The translations under genes were made by a program, and so were the position numbers. Below the pieces are notes generated by a model. It was given only the letters and a program-made list of their open reading frames with translations. It ran no database searches and was not told the origin of the DNA. A stretch of DNA of 64,000 nt from Chryseobacterium indologenes (lineage in GTDB: Bacteria > Bacteroidota > Bacteroidia > Flavobacteriales > Weeksellaceae): NCBI GenBank assembly GCA_001013295.1, contig LAZY01000011.1:1-64000 (forward strand), read 5' to 3'. Positions 1 to 7,566 of this stretch are shown one piece after another. Position 1 is the stretch's first letter, and every line of letters begins with the position of its first letter.

Positions 1-92
1 ATCTCAACGAGTTTATTTACAAATTAAACAGACGGTATTTTGGAGACAAACTCTTTGACAGACTAGTAATTGCGAATATAACAGGTGCATAA
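1..92 (+). mobile_element. IS1595-family (ISXO2-like) transposase, C-terminal end
   Basis: The open frame enters from the left edge and stops at 90-92. The 29 visible residues contain an FIYKLNRRYFG...LFDRLVIA motif, which resembles the C-terminus of ISXO2-like DDE transposases, where a Leu-Asn-Glu-Phe and Asn-Arg-Arg pattern closes the catalytic domain. Such enzymes move IS1595-group elements by cut and paste. Only the last part is visible, so completeness cannot be judged. I could not define the terminal inverted repeat in the bases after the stop. The assignment rests on a short motif. Confidence 0.6.
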
Positions 93-134
93 ACGGATAA
101 TCAGATTATTTTATTAACTCTTTGAAATTATAAA

Positions 135-401
135 ATGATGAATACTGAAGAACTGTTAGAAAAATATGAAAAGTATACTATTGATAATAGAGAAGATTTA
201 TTATCCATGATGAGAAAAGAAGGTTTATCCATGGGGCAATCAACAATGCTATTAGTTTTAAAATTTAAAATAAGTATTACAGAAGCAGATCAGTTAATTC
301 TAAACTCGGAAACCTGGAAAGATGAAAGAGAAAAGGTGGAAGCGTTTAGAAATCAAATCTTTGACATTATTGATGAATGCTCTGATAAGACTTTAAAATA
401 A
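135..401 (+). CDS. Small acidic helical protein of unknown function
   Basis: An 88-residue protein with two possible ATG starts in a row (135 and 138). It is rich in Glu, Lys and Leu, has no signal peptide or membrane segment, and should be largely alpha-helical. The pattern of a helix with Glu-Glu-Leu, a central Met-rich stretch and a C-terminal amphipathic helix fits the small proteins often found beside toxin or immunity genes, but I cannot place it in a named family. It follows the transposase end by about 40 bases and ends before a bidirectional terminator, so it is probably a single-gene transcript. Its place next to a mobile element suggests accessory DNA. Confidence 0.6.
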   Translation: MMNTEELLEKYEKYTIDNREDLLSMMRKEGLSMGQSTMLLVLKFKISITEADQLILNSETWKDEREKVEAFRNQIFDIIDECSDKTLK

Positions 402-470
402 ATACAAAGGTCTTGCTCGTATCCCGATAAAATAAGAACAGCGTTTCTGTAGAAATACCTTATAAAAAAA

Positions 471-492
471 GATATTCCAACACTGGAATATC
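471..492. terminator. Bidirectional hairpin terminator
   Basis: A perfect 9-bp stem (GATATTCCA with TGGAATATC, loop of 4) is flanked on the left by a run of A and on the right by a T-rich stretch. It lies between two convergent genes and can end transcription from both. Confidence 0.7.
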
Positions 493-502
493 CTTTCTTA
501 AT

Positions 503-1321
503 CTATGGAGTAGTCATGTCTACAATTTCAAAACTCTCTTTACTTTCCGTATGAGCAGAAAAATAGCCCAATGCTCCGTTGTTGATATTACTCGGCGGGT
601 TGGCTGGAGTTGCACTGCCGCCATTGCCTCCTGTGATTTGAAGAAGAGCATTGTAATACGTAAATATATTGGTACTGATACACTGCATTTCTACATGGAT
701 CTTATCGCCTGGTTTCACCTCATGATCCCTTCCTTTATTGTCGTCATTAGGAAGAATAAGAGGTTGCTGATTCGGTAGTCCGTTATTCACATTGTCTGAA
801 AAGACATTCATGTATTTCTTAGTAAGATTATTGATGGTAAAACTAAAAAGATAACGGTTTCCCAGTGGAGCAGGGTCTGTAAAAACGGGTAGAAGGGTAT
901 AAGAAGTCTTGTCTCCGAATTTGAAAGAACTCTGTACCAGACCCATTAACTGTACCGGTTCAGGCATGGTGCTCTGTGCAGTATATTCCTTTCCTTCGGC
1001 CTTTACTTTCAGGGTATAGGTTCTACCGGGATCACCATAGAATGTGGAGGTTTGATATTCCCCATTACCTACATAGTGAAGCGTTTCGGTTTGGCCGGCA
1101 TCATCACTTAAAACCACTTCAGCTCCAGCAACAGCAGGATATTGATTAGGGCTCGAAAACCCTACGGATTTTGTAATTTTCACCGTATAAGGTCCCGGTT
1201 TATCCGTTACATTGCCTTCAATAACGATGTTTCCGCTCTGATCGGTAAGGTCTACATCAATTTCCTTTTCACAGGAAGCAAGGGCAAATGCAGATAATAT
1301 GATAAAAAATGATTTTTTCAT
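503..1321 (-). CDS. DUF4249 domain lipoprotein
   Basis: A 272-residue lipoprotein: the signal peptide ends at an ALASCEKE lipobox with Cys16, so it should be anchored to the outer membrane or exposed at the surface. The N-terminal region after the Cys carries the VEGNVTD...GPYTVKI pattern of DUF4249 proteins, which form beta-sandwich domains. Members are nearly always encoded next to a TonB-dependent receptor, as here: the receptor gene ends 3 bases upstream, so the two are translated from one message. The pair resembles SusC/SusD-like partners, in which the lipoprotein would help capture the substrate. The substrate is unknown. Confidence 0.85.
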   Translation of the reverse strand: MKKSFFIILSAFALASCEKEIDVDLTDQSGNIVIEGNVTDKPGPYTVKITKSVGFSSPNQYPAVAGAEVVLSDDAGQTETLHYVGNGEYQTSTFYGDPGRTYTLKVKAEGKEYTAQSTMPEPVQLMGLVQSSFKFGDKTSYTLLPVFTDPAPLGNRYLFSFTINNLTKKYMNVFSDNVNNGLPNQQPLILPNDDNKGRDHEVKPGDKIHVEMQCISTNIFTYYNALLQITGGNGGSATPANPPSNINNGALGYFSAHTESKESFEIVDMTTP

Positions 1322-1324
1322 GAT

Positions 1325-3655
1325 TTAGAATTTAAAGTTATAAGTGATGTTAGGTACCCATCGGAATAAAGAGGTCTGCATGGCACGGGTAGTCCCGGGA
1401 CGGTCAGGATTATCTTCAAAATTGATAATGTAAGCGTTCTCACGGCCGTACAGATTATAAATTCCGAAAGTCCAGGAACCACGGAAACGTTTGTTGGATT
1501 CCGGTTCATAAGTAGCACTCAGATCCATTCGGTGATAGGCAGGCATTCTGTCTGCATTTCTGTTGCTGTACTGGAATACCGTCTGCCCGTTCAGTTCATA
1601 TTTTCCGGTTGGGAAGGTCACAGCATTTCCTGTACTGTAAACAAAAAGTCCGGAAACAGTCCATTTCGGATTCAGTTGGTAAGTGGCTACAATAGAAAGA
1701 TCATGTGTTTTGTCCATTCTGGCATTGTACCAGTTATTATCATTGATGCCGTTGATTTTTCTTTCCGTTTTAGATAAAGTATAGGAAATCCATCCCGTAA
1801 GCTTTCCGCTTTTCTTTTTGGCAATGATTTCCAGACCATAGGCTCTTCCTTTTCCAAACAGAAGTTCACTTTCTACATCTGCACCCGTATCAAAGGCGAT
1901 CTGCGCTCCGTTTTTGAAGTCGATCTGGTTTTGCATAGATTTATAGTAAATCTCTGCATTCAGTTCATAATTATTATTGTTGAAATTTCTGCTGTAGCCT
2001 AAGCTGATCTGATCTGCAATTTCGGGCTTCACGGTATAACTGCTTCCTATCCACTGATCTGTAGGATTTCCGCTGTTACTGTTGCTTAAAAGGTGAAGGT
2101 TCTGCGTATTGCGGGCATAAGCTCCTTTCACACTGCTTACCTCATTGATTCGGTAGTTGGCAGAAACTCTTGGCTCAATATTAACATAGGTTTTCCCGAA
2201 TTTTCCCTTTTCAAGGAATCTGCTGTCCGTAAGAACCCCGTTCTCATACGTATTGAAAGTATCACCTCCCAAAACGCTGAACATCGAAAGCCTTGCTCCA
2301 TAATTGATGGTTAGCTTTTCTGTTGCTTTAAAGTCATCATTGATATATAACGCATTTTCCCATGATTTTCTTGGGTTTCTAGGATAGCTGCTTACACTCG
2401 TTCCTCCCGCACTGCTTGGAGTAATAGTGTGATAGATCGACTGAAGTCCAAAGCGCACAGAGTGCTTATTGCCTGCAAACCATGTGAAATCCTGCTTAAG
2501 GTTCCAGTCCTGTATTTTAGAATTCAGATCAAAGACACTGTCATCATTCTTCAGGCTGATTTTATAATCATAATTGCTGTAAATAAAAGACGTGTTGGAG
2601 AATAATTTACTGTTAATAATGCTGTTCCAGCGTAATGTTGCTGTAGAATTCCCCCAGTCTGTAGAGAAGGTGTCTCCCAATCCCAGTACATCCCTCCCGA
2701 AATATCCCGAAAGATAAAGACGGTTGTTCTCATTCAGCTGATAATTAGCCTTTAAATTGAGATCGTAAAAATATAATTTATTGTCCTTGTAGTCTTTGGA
2801 GGTTTTAAGAAACAGGTCGGCGTAGGTTCTTCTCCCTGAAACAATGAATGAAGATTTTTCCTTTTGAATAGGACCTTCTACACTCAGTCTGCTGCTGATC
2901 AAACCAATTCCTCCATTCACATTATAATTCTGGTTATTTCCGTCCTTCATCTTCACATCCAGTACCGATGCAAGCCTTCCTCCATATTGTGCAGGGCTAT
3001 TTCCTTTGATAATGCTGGCATCTTTCAGCGCATCACTGTTGAAGGTGCTGAAAAATCCAAGCAGGTGAGAAGCATTGTAAACCGGGGCTTCATCCAGAAG
3101 GATAAGATTCTGATCAGTAGCACCTCCGCGTACACTGAATCCGCTGTTTCCCTCACCACTGCTCTTAATTCCCGGTAGCAGCTGTATCGTTTTCATCACG
3201 TCTTTTTCACCAAAAAGAACCGGAAGCTTTTCTATACTCTTAATATTTAAGGTTTCCGTTCCCATTTGGGCAGACGATAGATTCTTGTCCTTCTTGATTC
3301 CTGTGATGACAACTTCATCAATCGATTTCGAGATGGCTTCCTGCTGTATAAGCGGAAGATCAAGCTTTATGTTTTGATCCACCTTGATCTGTTGTTCAAA
3401 ATCCTGGTATCCCGGATTAGAAATCACAATCGTATAGTTGCCTTCAGGAAGTGATAAAGAATAAAAACCATATTCATTGGCAACAACATTAATAGACGGG
3501 TTTTCACTTACTTTTACCGTTACTCCGATCAGTAGTTCACCGTTTTTTTTGTCTTTCACCGTTCCGCTTACGGAGTAGGTTTGCTGGGCGATTACAAAAG
3601 TACTGAAACAGAGCGCAGCAGTGGCTGCGGTAATCTTTAAAAAGGATGTTTGCAT
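1325..3655 (-). CDS. TonB-dependent receptor with carboxypeptidase-regulatory domain
   Basis: A 776-residue outer-membrane receptor. A signal peptide (about residues 1-23, ending in AQQ) is followed by a CarboxypepD_reg-like beta-sandwich (about 27-110), a plug domain (about 120-230) that includes the SVRGGATDQNLILLDE motif, and a long beta-barrel ending in Phe. It should import a substrate too large for porins, using energy from TonB-ExbBD. The DUF4249 lipoprotein follows after 3 bases, forming a two-gene operon. The length and order of domains are normal for the family. No sigma/anti-sigma pair lies beside it. Substrate is not predictable from sequence. Confidence 0.92.
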   Translation of the reverse strand: MQTSFLKITAATAALCFSTFVIAQQTYSVSGTVKDKKNGELLIGVTVKVSENPSINVVANEYGFYSLSLPEGNYTIVISNPGYQDFEQQIKVDQNIKLDLPLIQQEAISKSIDEVVITGIKKDKNLSSAQMGTETLNIKSIEKLPVLFGEKDVMKTIQLLPGIKSSGEGNSGFSVRGGATDQNLILLDEAPVYNASHLLGFFSTFNSDALKDASIIKGNSPAQYGGRLASVLDVKMKDGNNQNYNVNGGIGLISSRLSVEGPIQKEKSSFIVSGRRTYADLFLKTSKDYKDNKLYFYDLNLKANYQLNENNRLYLSGYFGRDVLGLGDTFSTDWGNSTATLRWNSIINSKLFSNTSFIYSNYDYKISLKNDDSVFDLNSKIQDWNLKQDFTWFAGNKHSVRFGLQSIYHTITPSSAGGTSVSSYPRNPRKSWENALYINDDFKATEKLTINYGARLSMFSVLGGDTFNTYENGVLTDSRFLEKGKFGKTYVNIEPRVSANYRINEVSSVKGAYARNTQNLHLLSNSNSGNPTDQWIGSSYTVKPEIADQISLGYSRNFNNNNYELNAEIYYKSMQNQIDFKNGAQIAFDTGADVESELLFGKGRAYGLEIIAKKKSGKLTGWISYTLSKTERKINGINDNNWYNARMDKTHDLSIVATYQLNPKWTVSGLFVYSTGNAVTFPTGKYELNGQTVFQYSNRNADRMPAYHRMDLSATYEPESNKRFRGSWTFGIYNLYGRENAYIINFEDNPDRPGTTRAMQTSLFRWVPNITYNFKF

Positions 3656-3819
3656 TAGTTTTATTTAAAAAGAAGTAGATCTTTTTTCTATATTAAATAG
3701 TTTATTGATGTAGAATTAGTTGAAGGAACAGGAGATTAGTTACACGCAAAAGCTTATTATTGAATAATTTAATTCCCTGACCGGCGATTTTGTTTCACAA
3801 TATCCGGAAACTCCGGCAG

Positions 3820-3827
3820 CAAAGATA
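3820..3827 (-). promoter_or_regulatory. Candidate -7 box for the TonB-receptor operon
   Basis: On the minus strand this reads TATCTTTG, an exact match to the Bacteroidota -7 consensus TAnnTTTG. It lies about 165 bases before the receptor start. No clear TTG -33 element is seen at the normal distance, so this is tentative. The rest of the 394-base spacer between the divergent genes (3656-4049) shows no gene. Confidence 0.4.
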
Positions 3828-3912
3828 ACAGAACTTATGTAAAGCATCGTATAATATTCAGACTATTATTATTTTAATTTTCAGTTAATTAAACGAGGCG
3901 GGATAAATTATA

Positions 3913-3944
3913 TTGCTGTGAAGAGAAGGAAAGTTCTATTTTTG
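3913..3944 (+). promoter_or_regulatory. Candidate promoter for the thioredoxin-like gene
   Basis: A TTG at 3913-3915 and TATTTTTG at 3937-3944 are separated by 21 bases, which fits the -33/-7 layout of Bacteroidota sigma-A promoters. The leader to the start at 4050 would be about 100 bases. Confidence 0.5.
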
Positions 3945-4049
3945 ACAAACTAAATTTAGAATCCATAAAAGCGAAAGCGCCTTTTTATAGAGCATGGTTC
4001 TTGGATCAGAAGCAAAACGTATGGATTTAAAAACATTATAATAAAAAAT

Positions 4050-4634
4050 ATGGGCGATTTGAAGAAATGGGTACAGAATAATTGGTCTACAGCAATTCTG
4101 ACGGTCTTGTTTGTGGTGATACTGGTGAATACAGATGCCAGAGCATGGCTGATGAGACAAGTGGCTTCCACAGGATTATTAAACTCCGGCATATCAGAAT
4201 CTAAAGCTGGAGAGGTCGCTATTTCTTACCATGATTTTACGGTGAAAAATGAAGCAGGAATTCCTACAAATACATCAGATCTTAGAGGGAAAGTGGTTTT
4301 TATCAACTTTTGGGCATCATGGTGCCCTCCATGCCGGGCAGAATTTCCTTCCATTCAAAAGCTGTATGACAAATACCGTTCCCATCCCGATATGGTTTTT
4401 CTGACCATTAACCTGGATGACGATCAGGAATTGGGAAAAGCTTATCTCAAAGAAAAAGGCTTTACCATTCCATTTTTGACACGAGAAGGAAACATTCCGA
4501 AAGAAATATATGACGGTTCATTGCCTACCACTGTGGTTCTCGATAAAAAAGGAGTCATAAGACTTCGGCATACAGGAGTTGCGGATTACAGTAAAGACTC
4601 CTTTTATGCAGATATGGATGCATTATTGAAATAA
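4050..4634 (+). CDS. TlpA/ResA-like membrane-anchored thioredoxin
   Basis: A 194-residue protein with one N-terminal membrane segment (about residues 14-30) and a periplasmic thioredoxin fold. The active site WCPPC is at residues 91-95 and the cis-proline lies near residue 159 (GSLPTT). Enzymes of this TlpA/ResA type reduce disulfides outside the cytoplasm, for example in apocytochromes, or act as general extracytoplasmic thiol reductases. The start at 4050 puts positively charged residues before the membrane segment, as expected. It is probably monocistronic, or shares a transcript with the SMI1-like gene about 60 bases downstream. No partner such as CcdA/DsbD is seen in the window. Confidence 0.85.
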   Translation: MGDLKKWVQNNWSTAILTVLFVVILVNTDARAWLMRQVASTGLLNSGISESKAGEVAISYHDFTVKNEAGIPTNTSDLRGKVVFINFWASWCPPCRAEFPSIQKLYDKYRSHPDMVFLTINLDDDQELGKAYLKEKGFTIPFLTREGNIPKEIYDGSLPTTVVLDKKGVIRLRHTGVADYSKDSFYADMDALLK

Positions 4635-4690
4635 CGGAATCATCAGCAGACATCATTTGAAAATTGAGTATACATGACGAACTTCATCCT

Positions 4691-5176
4691 ATGATTTTAT
4701 TTAAAATATTACCCATTGAAGCTATTGAAAAACAGATTTTAAAATATCAGAGACAAGGACAGAATTTTCCTGCAACGGTTGATTTCCCTTTCCCTGAACG
4801 ATATAAAAAGTTGGTAACCTCAATAAAAACCATTGAGCTGGCATCAGAAGCCATTCTGTACAATTCGGTTGAAGCGGTTAACGAAAATAAAGAATCAGAA
4901 TTTCAGGATTATTGGTGTTTTGCAGGAAACGGACAGGGCGACCGATGGTTTTTAGGTCAGCATGATGAGGTATTTTTCTATGATCACAATGATGAAGAAC
5001 TTCGGACTATGCACATCAGTTTTGAACAATGGCTGCAATTGGCATTTGTCATTCAGCAGCTGGATCAGTATTTTGATGAATATGATAAGATTCCGGAAGC
5101 TATTCAACAAAGTTTTTATGATACTTTGAATACCATTCATCCCGCACTGGGAGAAAATTATCCTTTTACAGTTTAA
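4691..5176 (+). CDS. SMI1/KNR4-like protein
   Basis: A soluble protein of about 160 residues. Its middle part (FQDYWCFAGNGQGDRWFL followed by an acidic YDHNDEELR stretch) matches the pattern of the SMI1/KNR4 fold, in which a conserved Gly-Asp-x-Trp segment precedes a Tyr-Asp-His turn. Proteins of this superfamily often act as immunity proteins to polymorphic toxins or as stand-alone housekeeping proteins. No toxin gene lies next to it. I chose the ATG at 4691; an upstream TTG at 4664 would add nine residues. Family assignment is by motif only. Confidence 0.65.
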   Translation: MILFKILPIEAIEKQILKYQRQGQNFPATVDFPFPERYKKLVTSIKTIELASEAILYNSVEAVNENKESEFQDYWCFAGNGQGDRWFLGQHDEVFFYDHNDEELRTMHISFEQWLQLAFVIQQLDQYFDEYDKIPEAIQQSFYDTLNTIHPALGENYPFTV

Positions 5177-5349
5177 GAGCTGTCTTGTATGAAGCCGTAA
5201 ATCTTTTGATTGTCGGTCAGAAATACAATTAAAGGCGCTCTCTTTTTAAGGCTGATCAGTTCACATTGGCTTTCAGGCTCACTCAGAATCCTGTTGTCGT
5301 TGATTGGGGGAAGTTTTTTGATCAGTATATCAAAATATTGAATGGCCAT
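5173..5349 (-). CDS. Possible 58-residue protein on the reverse strand
   Basis: The reverse strand between the SMI1-like gene and the Crp gene holds an uninterrupted frame of 58 codons from ATG (5349) to TAA, overlapping the end of the convergent SMI1-like gene by a few bases. The protein begins MAIQYFDILIKKLPP and ends in YGFIQDSS, with a mixed alpha/beta composition typical of real small proteins. It fills the spacer almost exactly. I see no promoter box upstream, and its start lies inside the candidate Crp promoter. It could also be a decayed fragment or a chance frame. Confidence 0.4.
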   Translation of the reverse strand: MAIQYFDILIKKLPPINDNRILSEPESQCELISLKKRAPLIVFLTDNQKIYGFIQDSS

Positions 5350-5366
5350 TCATTATGATATATTTG
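5338..5366 (+). promoter_or_regulatory. Promoter for the Crp/Fnr regulator
   Basis: TTG at 5338-5340 and TATATTTG at 5359-5366 are spaced by 18 bases, matching the Bacteroidota -33/-7 arrangement. The expected transcript start leaves a leader of roughly 60 bases before 5437. Confidence 0.55.
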
Positions 5367-5436
5367 CTGAGATACAAATAGTGGCAGTGAGTTCCTTTAT
5401 GAAAAAATAGTATTTTTATAGACTAAGAAATAGGAT

Positions 5437-6000
5437 ATGCCGGATCAGCTAAGGAATCACATCGAAAAAATACTTCCCCTCAATGATGAAGAATATGAGC
5501 TTATATCGTCCTGCTTTGTTCATAAGAAATATAAAAAACATCAGTTCCTGGTTCAGGAAGGTCAGGAGGTTTTCTATAATTATTTTGTACTGAAAGGACT
5601 TTTGAAACTAGTATATACAGACGAAGCAGGAAAAGAACATATCATAGGATTTGCCATGGAAGATTGGTGGGAAACCGATTTTCCGGCTTATTATCATCAG
5701 ACACCCGCAACTATGTCACTGGAATGCCTGGAAGATACAGAAGTATTGTGCCTGAAGCTGGAAGACTACAGAAAACTTTGCACTGCACTTCCGAAATTGG
5801 AGCACTTCTTCCTTGAAAAGGCGTATATGGGATTTATTGCAGCTCAGCAACGGATTATTTCTACGATGACAGTGGGTATAAAAGAACGTTATGATCAGTT
5901 ATTAAAAAAATACCCTTCACTCATTCAAAGGGTTCCGAAATCCCTTCTTGCTGCCTATCTGGGCGTTTCCAGAGAAACATTAAGCCGTCTGCCTCTGTAA
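5437..6000 (+). CDS. Crp/Fnr-family transcriptional regulator
   Basis: A 187-residue protein with an N-terminal cyclic-nucleotide-binding-like beta-barrel (about residues 25-115, including the conserved KKHQFLVQEGQ and YNYFVLKGLLKLVY segments) and a short C-terminal winged helix whose recognition helix reads LAAYLGVSRETLSRL. It has no Cys cluster for iron-sulfur sensing of the Fnr type, and the barrel lacks an obvious cAMP-binding Arg-Ser pair, so the ligand is unknown. The protein ends soon after the recognition helix, as in many Bacteroidota homologues. Two Crp-type palindromes start 3 bases after its stop codon, before a RidA gene, which suggests that it controls its neighbour. Confidence 0.88.
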   Translation: MPDQLRNHIEKILPLNDEEYELISSCFVHKKYKKHQFLVQEGQEVFYNYFVLKGLLKLVYTDEAGKEHIIGFAMEDWWETDFPAYYHQTPATMSLECLEDTEVLCLKLEDYRKLCTALPKLEHFFLEKAYMGFIAAQQRIISTMTVGIKERYDQLLKKYPSLIQRVPKSLLAAYLGVSRETLSRLPL

Positions 6001-6002
6001 AT

Positions 6003-6041
6003 AGTGATTTCCGTCACTTCATAATTGTGATCCCGATCACA
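6003..6041. promoter_or_regulatory. Two tandem Crp-type operator palindromes
   Basis: Two sites fit the TGTGA-N6-TCACA pattern of Crp-family binding. Site 1 (6003-6018) is AGTGA-N6-TCACT. Site 2 (6026-6041) is a perfect TGTGA-N6-TCACA with extended 7-bp arms. Their centres are 23 bp apart, about two helical turns. They lie between the stop of a Crp-family regulator and the RidA-like gene, so regulation of that gene by the upstream regulator is the simplest reading. Confidence 0.6.
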
Positions 6042-6095
6042 GTGATTTGCTGTACATCTTCTGCAATTTTGCAAAGTCATGTATAACAAAATCTA

Positions 6096-6484
6096 ATGAA
6101 TACAATGGAAAAAAGAACCGTAAACCCATGGAAATGGCAGGAAGAACGCAGCTATTCGCAGGCTGTTGAAGTAAAAAATGTGGAAGCCACTTTATATTGT
6201 TCCGGCCAGGCAGCCATTGATCCTGACGGTACCTCGAGTAATAAAGACATGAAAAGCCAGCTAGAGCCAACCTTGAGGAAGTGATCACAACAGCAGGGTA
6301 TGAATGTAAAGGAATTGTAAGGTTAAACATATACACTACCTCTGAAGAAGAACTCTGGCCTCATTTTCCTATCCTTCAGGAATGGATTGCAAAACATCAG
6401 ATTGAGCAGACCGTTACGATGCTTGAAGTCAACAGGCTCTTTGAAACTTTAAAAGTAGAATTAGAAGCTACAGCGGTTAAATAG
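6096..6484 (+). pseudogene. RidA-family protein, frameshifted
   Basis: The first frame (from 6096 or the internal ATG at 6105) encodes the N-terminal half of a RidA/YjgF protein up to KSQLE, then runs into a stop at 6282-6284. The second half continues in another frame, starting around ANLEEV at about 6268 and running to 6484. RidA proteins form trimers that hydrolyse reactive enamines and imines. The homologous joint is expected to read roughly QLE-x-TLANLEE, so a short deletion of about ten bases near 6264-6268 would explain the break. Either the gene is disabled or the assembly has an error. It lies directly downstream of Crp-type operators. Confidence 0.75.
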
Positions 6485-6509
6485 CTGTTCAAGATGATGC
6501 TTATAGCTC

Positions 6510-6538
6510 AACCTCCAAATATATTTCGGAGGTTTTTT
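6510..6538 (+). terminator. Rho-independent terminator after the RidA-like gene
   Basis: A 7-bp perfect stem (AACCTCC with GGAGGTT) is followed by a run of six T. Confidence 0.75.
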
Positions 6539-6578
6539 CTTACCTTTATCTACATTAAATCATAATGATCAAGAAGAT

Positions 6579-7367
6579 ATGAATATTCAACTTTCTTCAA
6601 AAAATGCACTCGTAGGAGGTGCTACCCAGGGAATAGGAGCAGGAATAGCCATTGAACTGGCAAAATGTGGGGCCAATGTCACGGTAATGTCACGCAATGA
6701 GGCTAAACTTAAAGATTTCGTAGAGTCATTACCCCGACCAAATGCTGATCAGAAGCATCAGTATCTTGTAGTCGATTTTTCTGATTTTGAAAACTATAAA
6801 AAAACGATCAAGGAATATTTTAACATCCATTCTATCGATATTCTGGTCAATAATACCAATGGTCCGGAACCCGGCTTAGCGCTGGACAAAAATACAGATG
6901 ATTACCAGAAAGCATTTGATTTACTTTTTAAAACCGTTTGTGAAACGACTTTGCTGGCCTTACCCTATATGATCAAGAAAGGAAACGGGCGTATCATCAA
7001 TGTTTCTTCACTATCGGTGAAAGAGCCCATCGGAAATCTGGCCCTTTCCAATTCTATTCGCTCTGCGGTAATAGCCTGGGCAAAAACTTTATCTAAAGAA
7101 GTCGCAGAACATAATATTACCGTCAATAATATCCTCACCGGGTATTTTGATACCGAAAGAATTCAAAATCTGATCCACCATGAAGCCGGGCAGACCGGAG
7201 CCTCAACAGAAGACATCAAAACAGCCAGAGAAAATAAAATTCCAATGAAAAGATTTGGAAAACCGGAAGAATATGGGCATCTGGTTGCGTTTCTGGCCTC
7301 AGAATATGCCTCATACCTTACGGGAACTAGCATCCCTTTAGATGGTGGGTTGAATAATACCTATTAA
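6579..7367 (+). CDS. SDR-family oxidoreductase with altered active site
   Basis: A 262-residue short-chain dehydrogenase/reductase. The N-terminal dinucleotide-binding motif is GGATQGIG (about residues 13-20), the NNTNGP stretch matches the NNAG motif, and the C-terminus carries the usual LTGTSIPLDGGL signature. The catalytic region is odd: after NVSSLSV, where a YxxxK motif is expected, the sequence has Ser-Asn-Ser-Ile-Arg. The general-base Tyr and Lys therefore appear to be Ser and Arg. A subgroup of SDRs shares this pattern, and its chemistry is not clear. It has its own transcript after a terminator. The substrate is unknown. Confidence 0.82.
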   Translation: MNIQLSSKNALVGGATQGIGAGIAIELAKCGANVTVMSRNEAKLKDFVESLPRPNADQKHQYLVVDFSDFENYKKTIKEYFNIHSIDILVNNTNGPEPGLALDKNTDDYQKAFDLLFKTVCETTLLALPYMIKKGNGRIINVSSLSVKEPIGNLALSNSIRSAVIAWAKTLSKEVAEHNITVNNILTGYFDTERIQNLIHHEAGQTGASTEDIKTARENKIPMKRFGKPEEYGHLVAFLASEYASYLTGTSIPLDGGLNNTY

Positions 7368-7479
7368 TATTTATCAGACAAAACGAACTTTATTCAGAAC
7401 ATTGATTTACAGGAGGATTTCAACATTGTAAGTTCTTACATGATCAATAATATAGGTTCTTTTTTCAGTTTTAGCCCCA

Positions 7480-7487
7480 TATATTTG
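7480..7487 (+). promoter_or_regulatory. Candidate -7 box for the GT117 gene
   Basis: TATATTTG matches TAnnTTTG about 80 bases before the start at 7567. No clear -33 element is visible. Confidence 0.35.
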
Positions 7488-7566
7488 TGACTGCAATTTT
7501 TTTCAATTTTTCATGTAATAAACTCTTTACCCCAGTTGTCTTACAGATATTATTGGAAAATAGTAT

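Noticed and set aside
3936..4192. Two overlapping reverse frames before the thioredoxin gene
   Set aside because: They cover the promoter and start of a well-supported gene and lack any motif.
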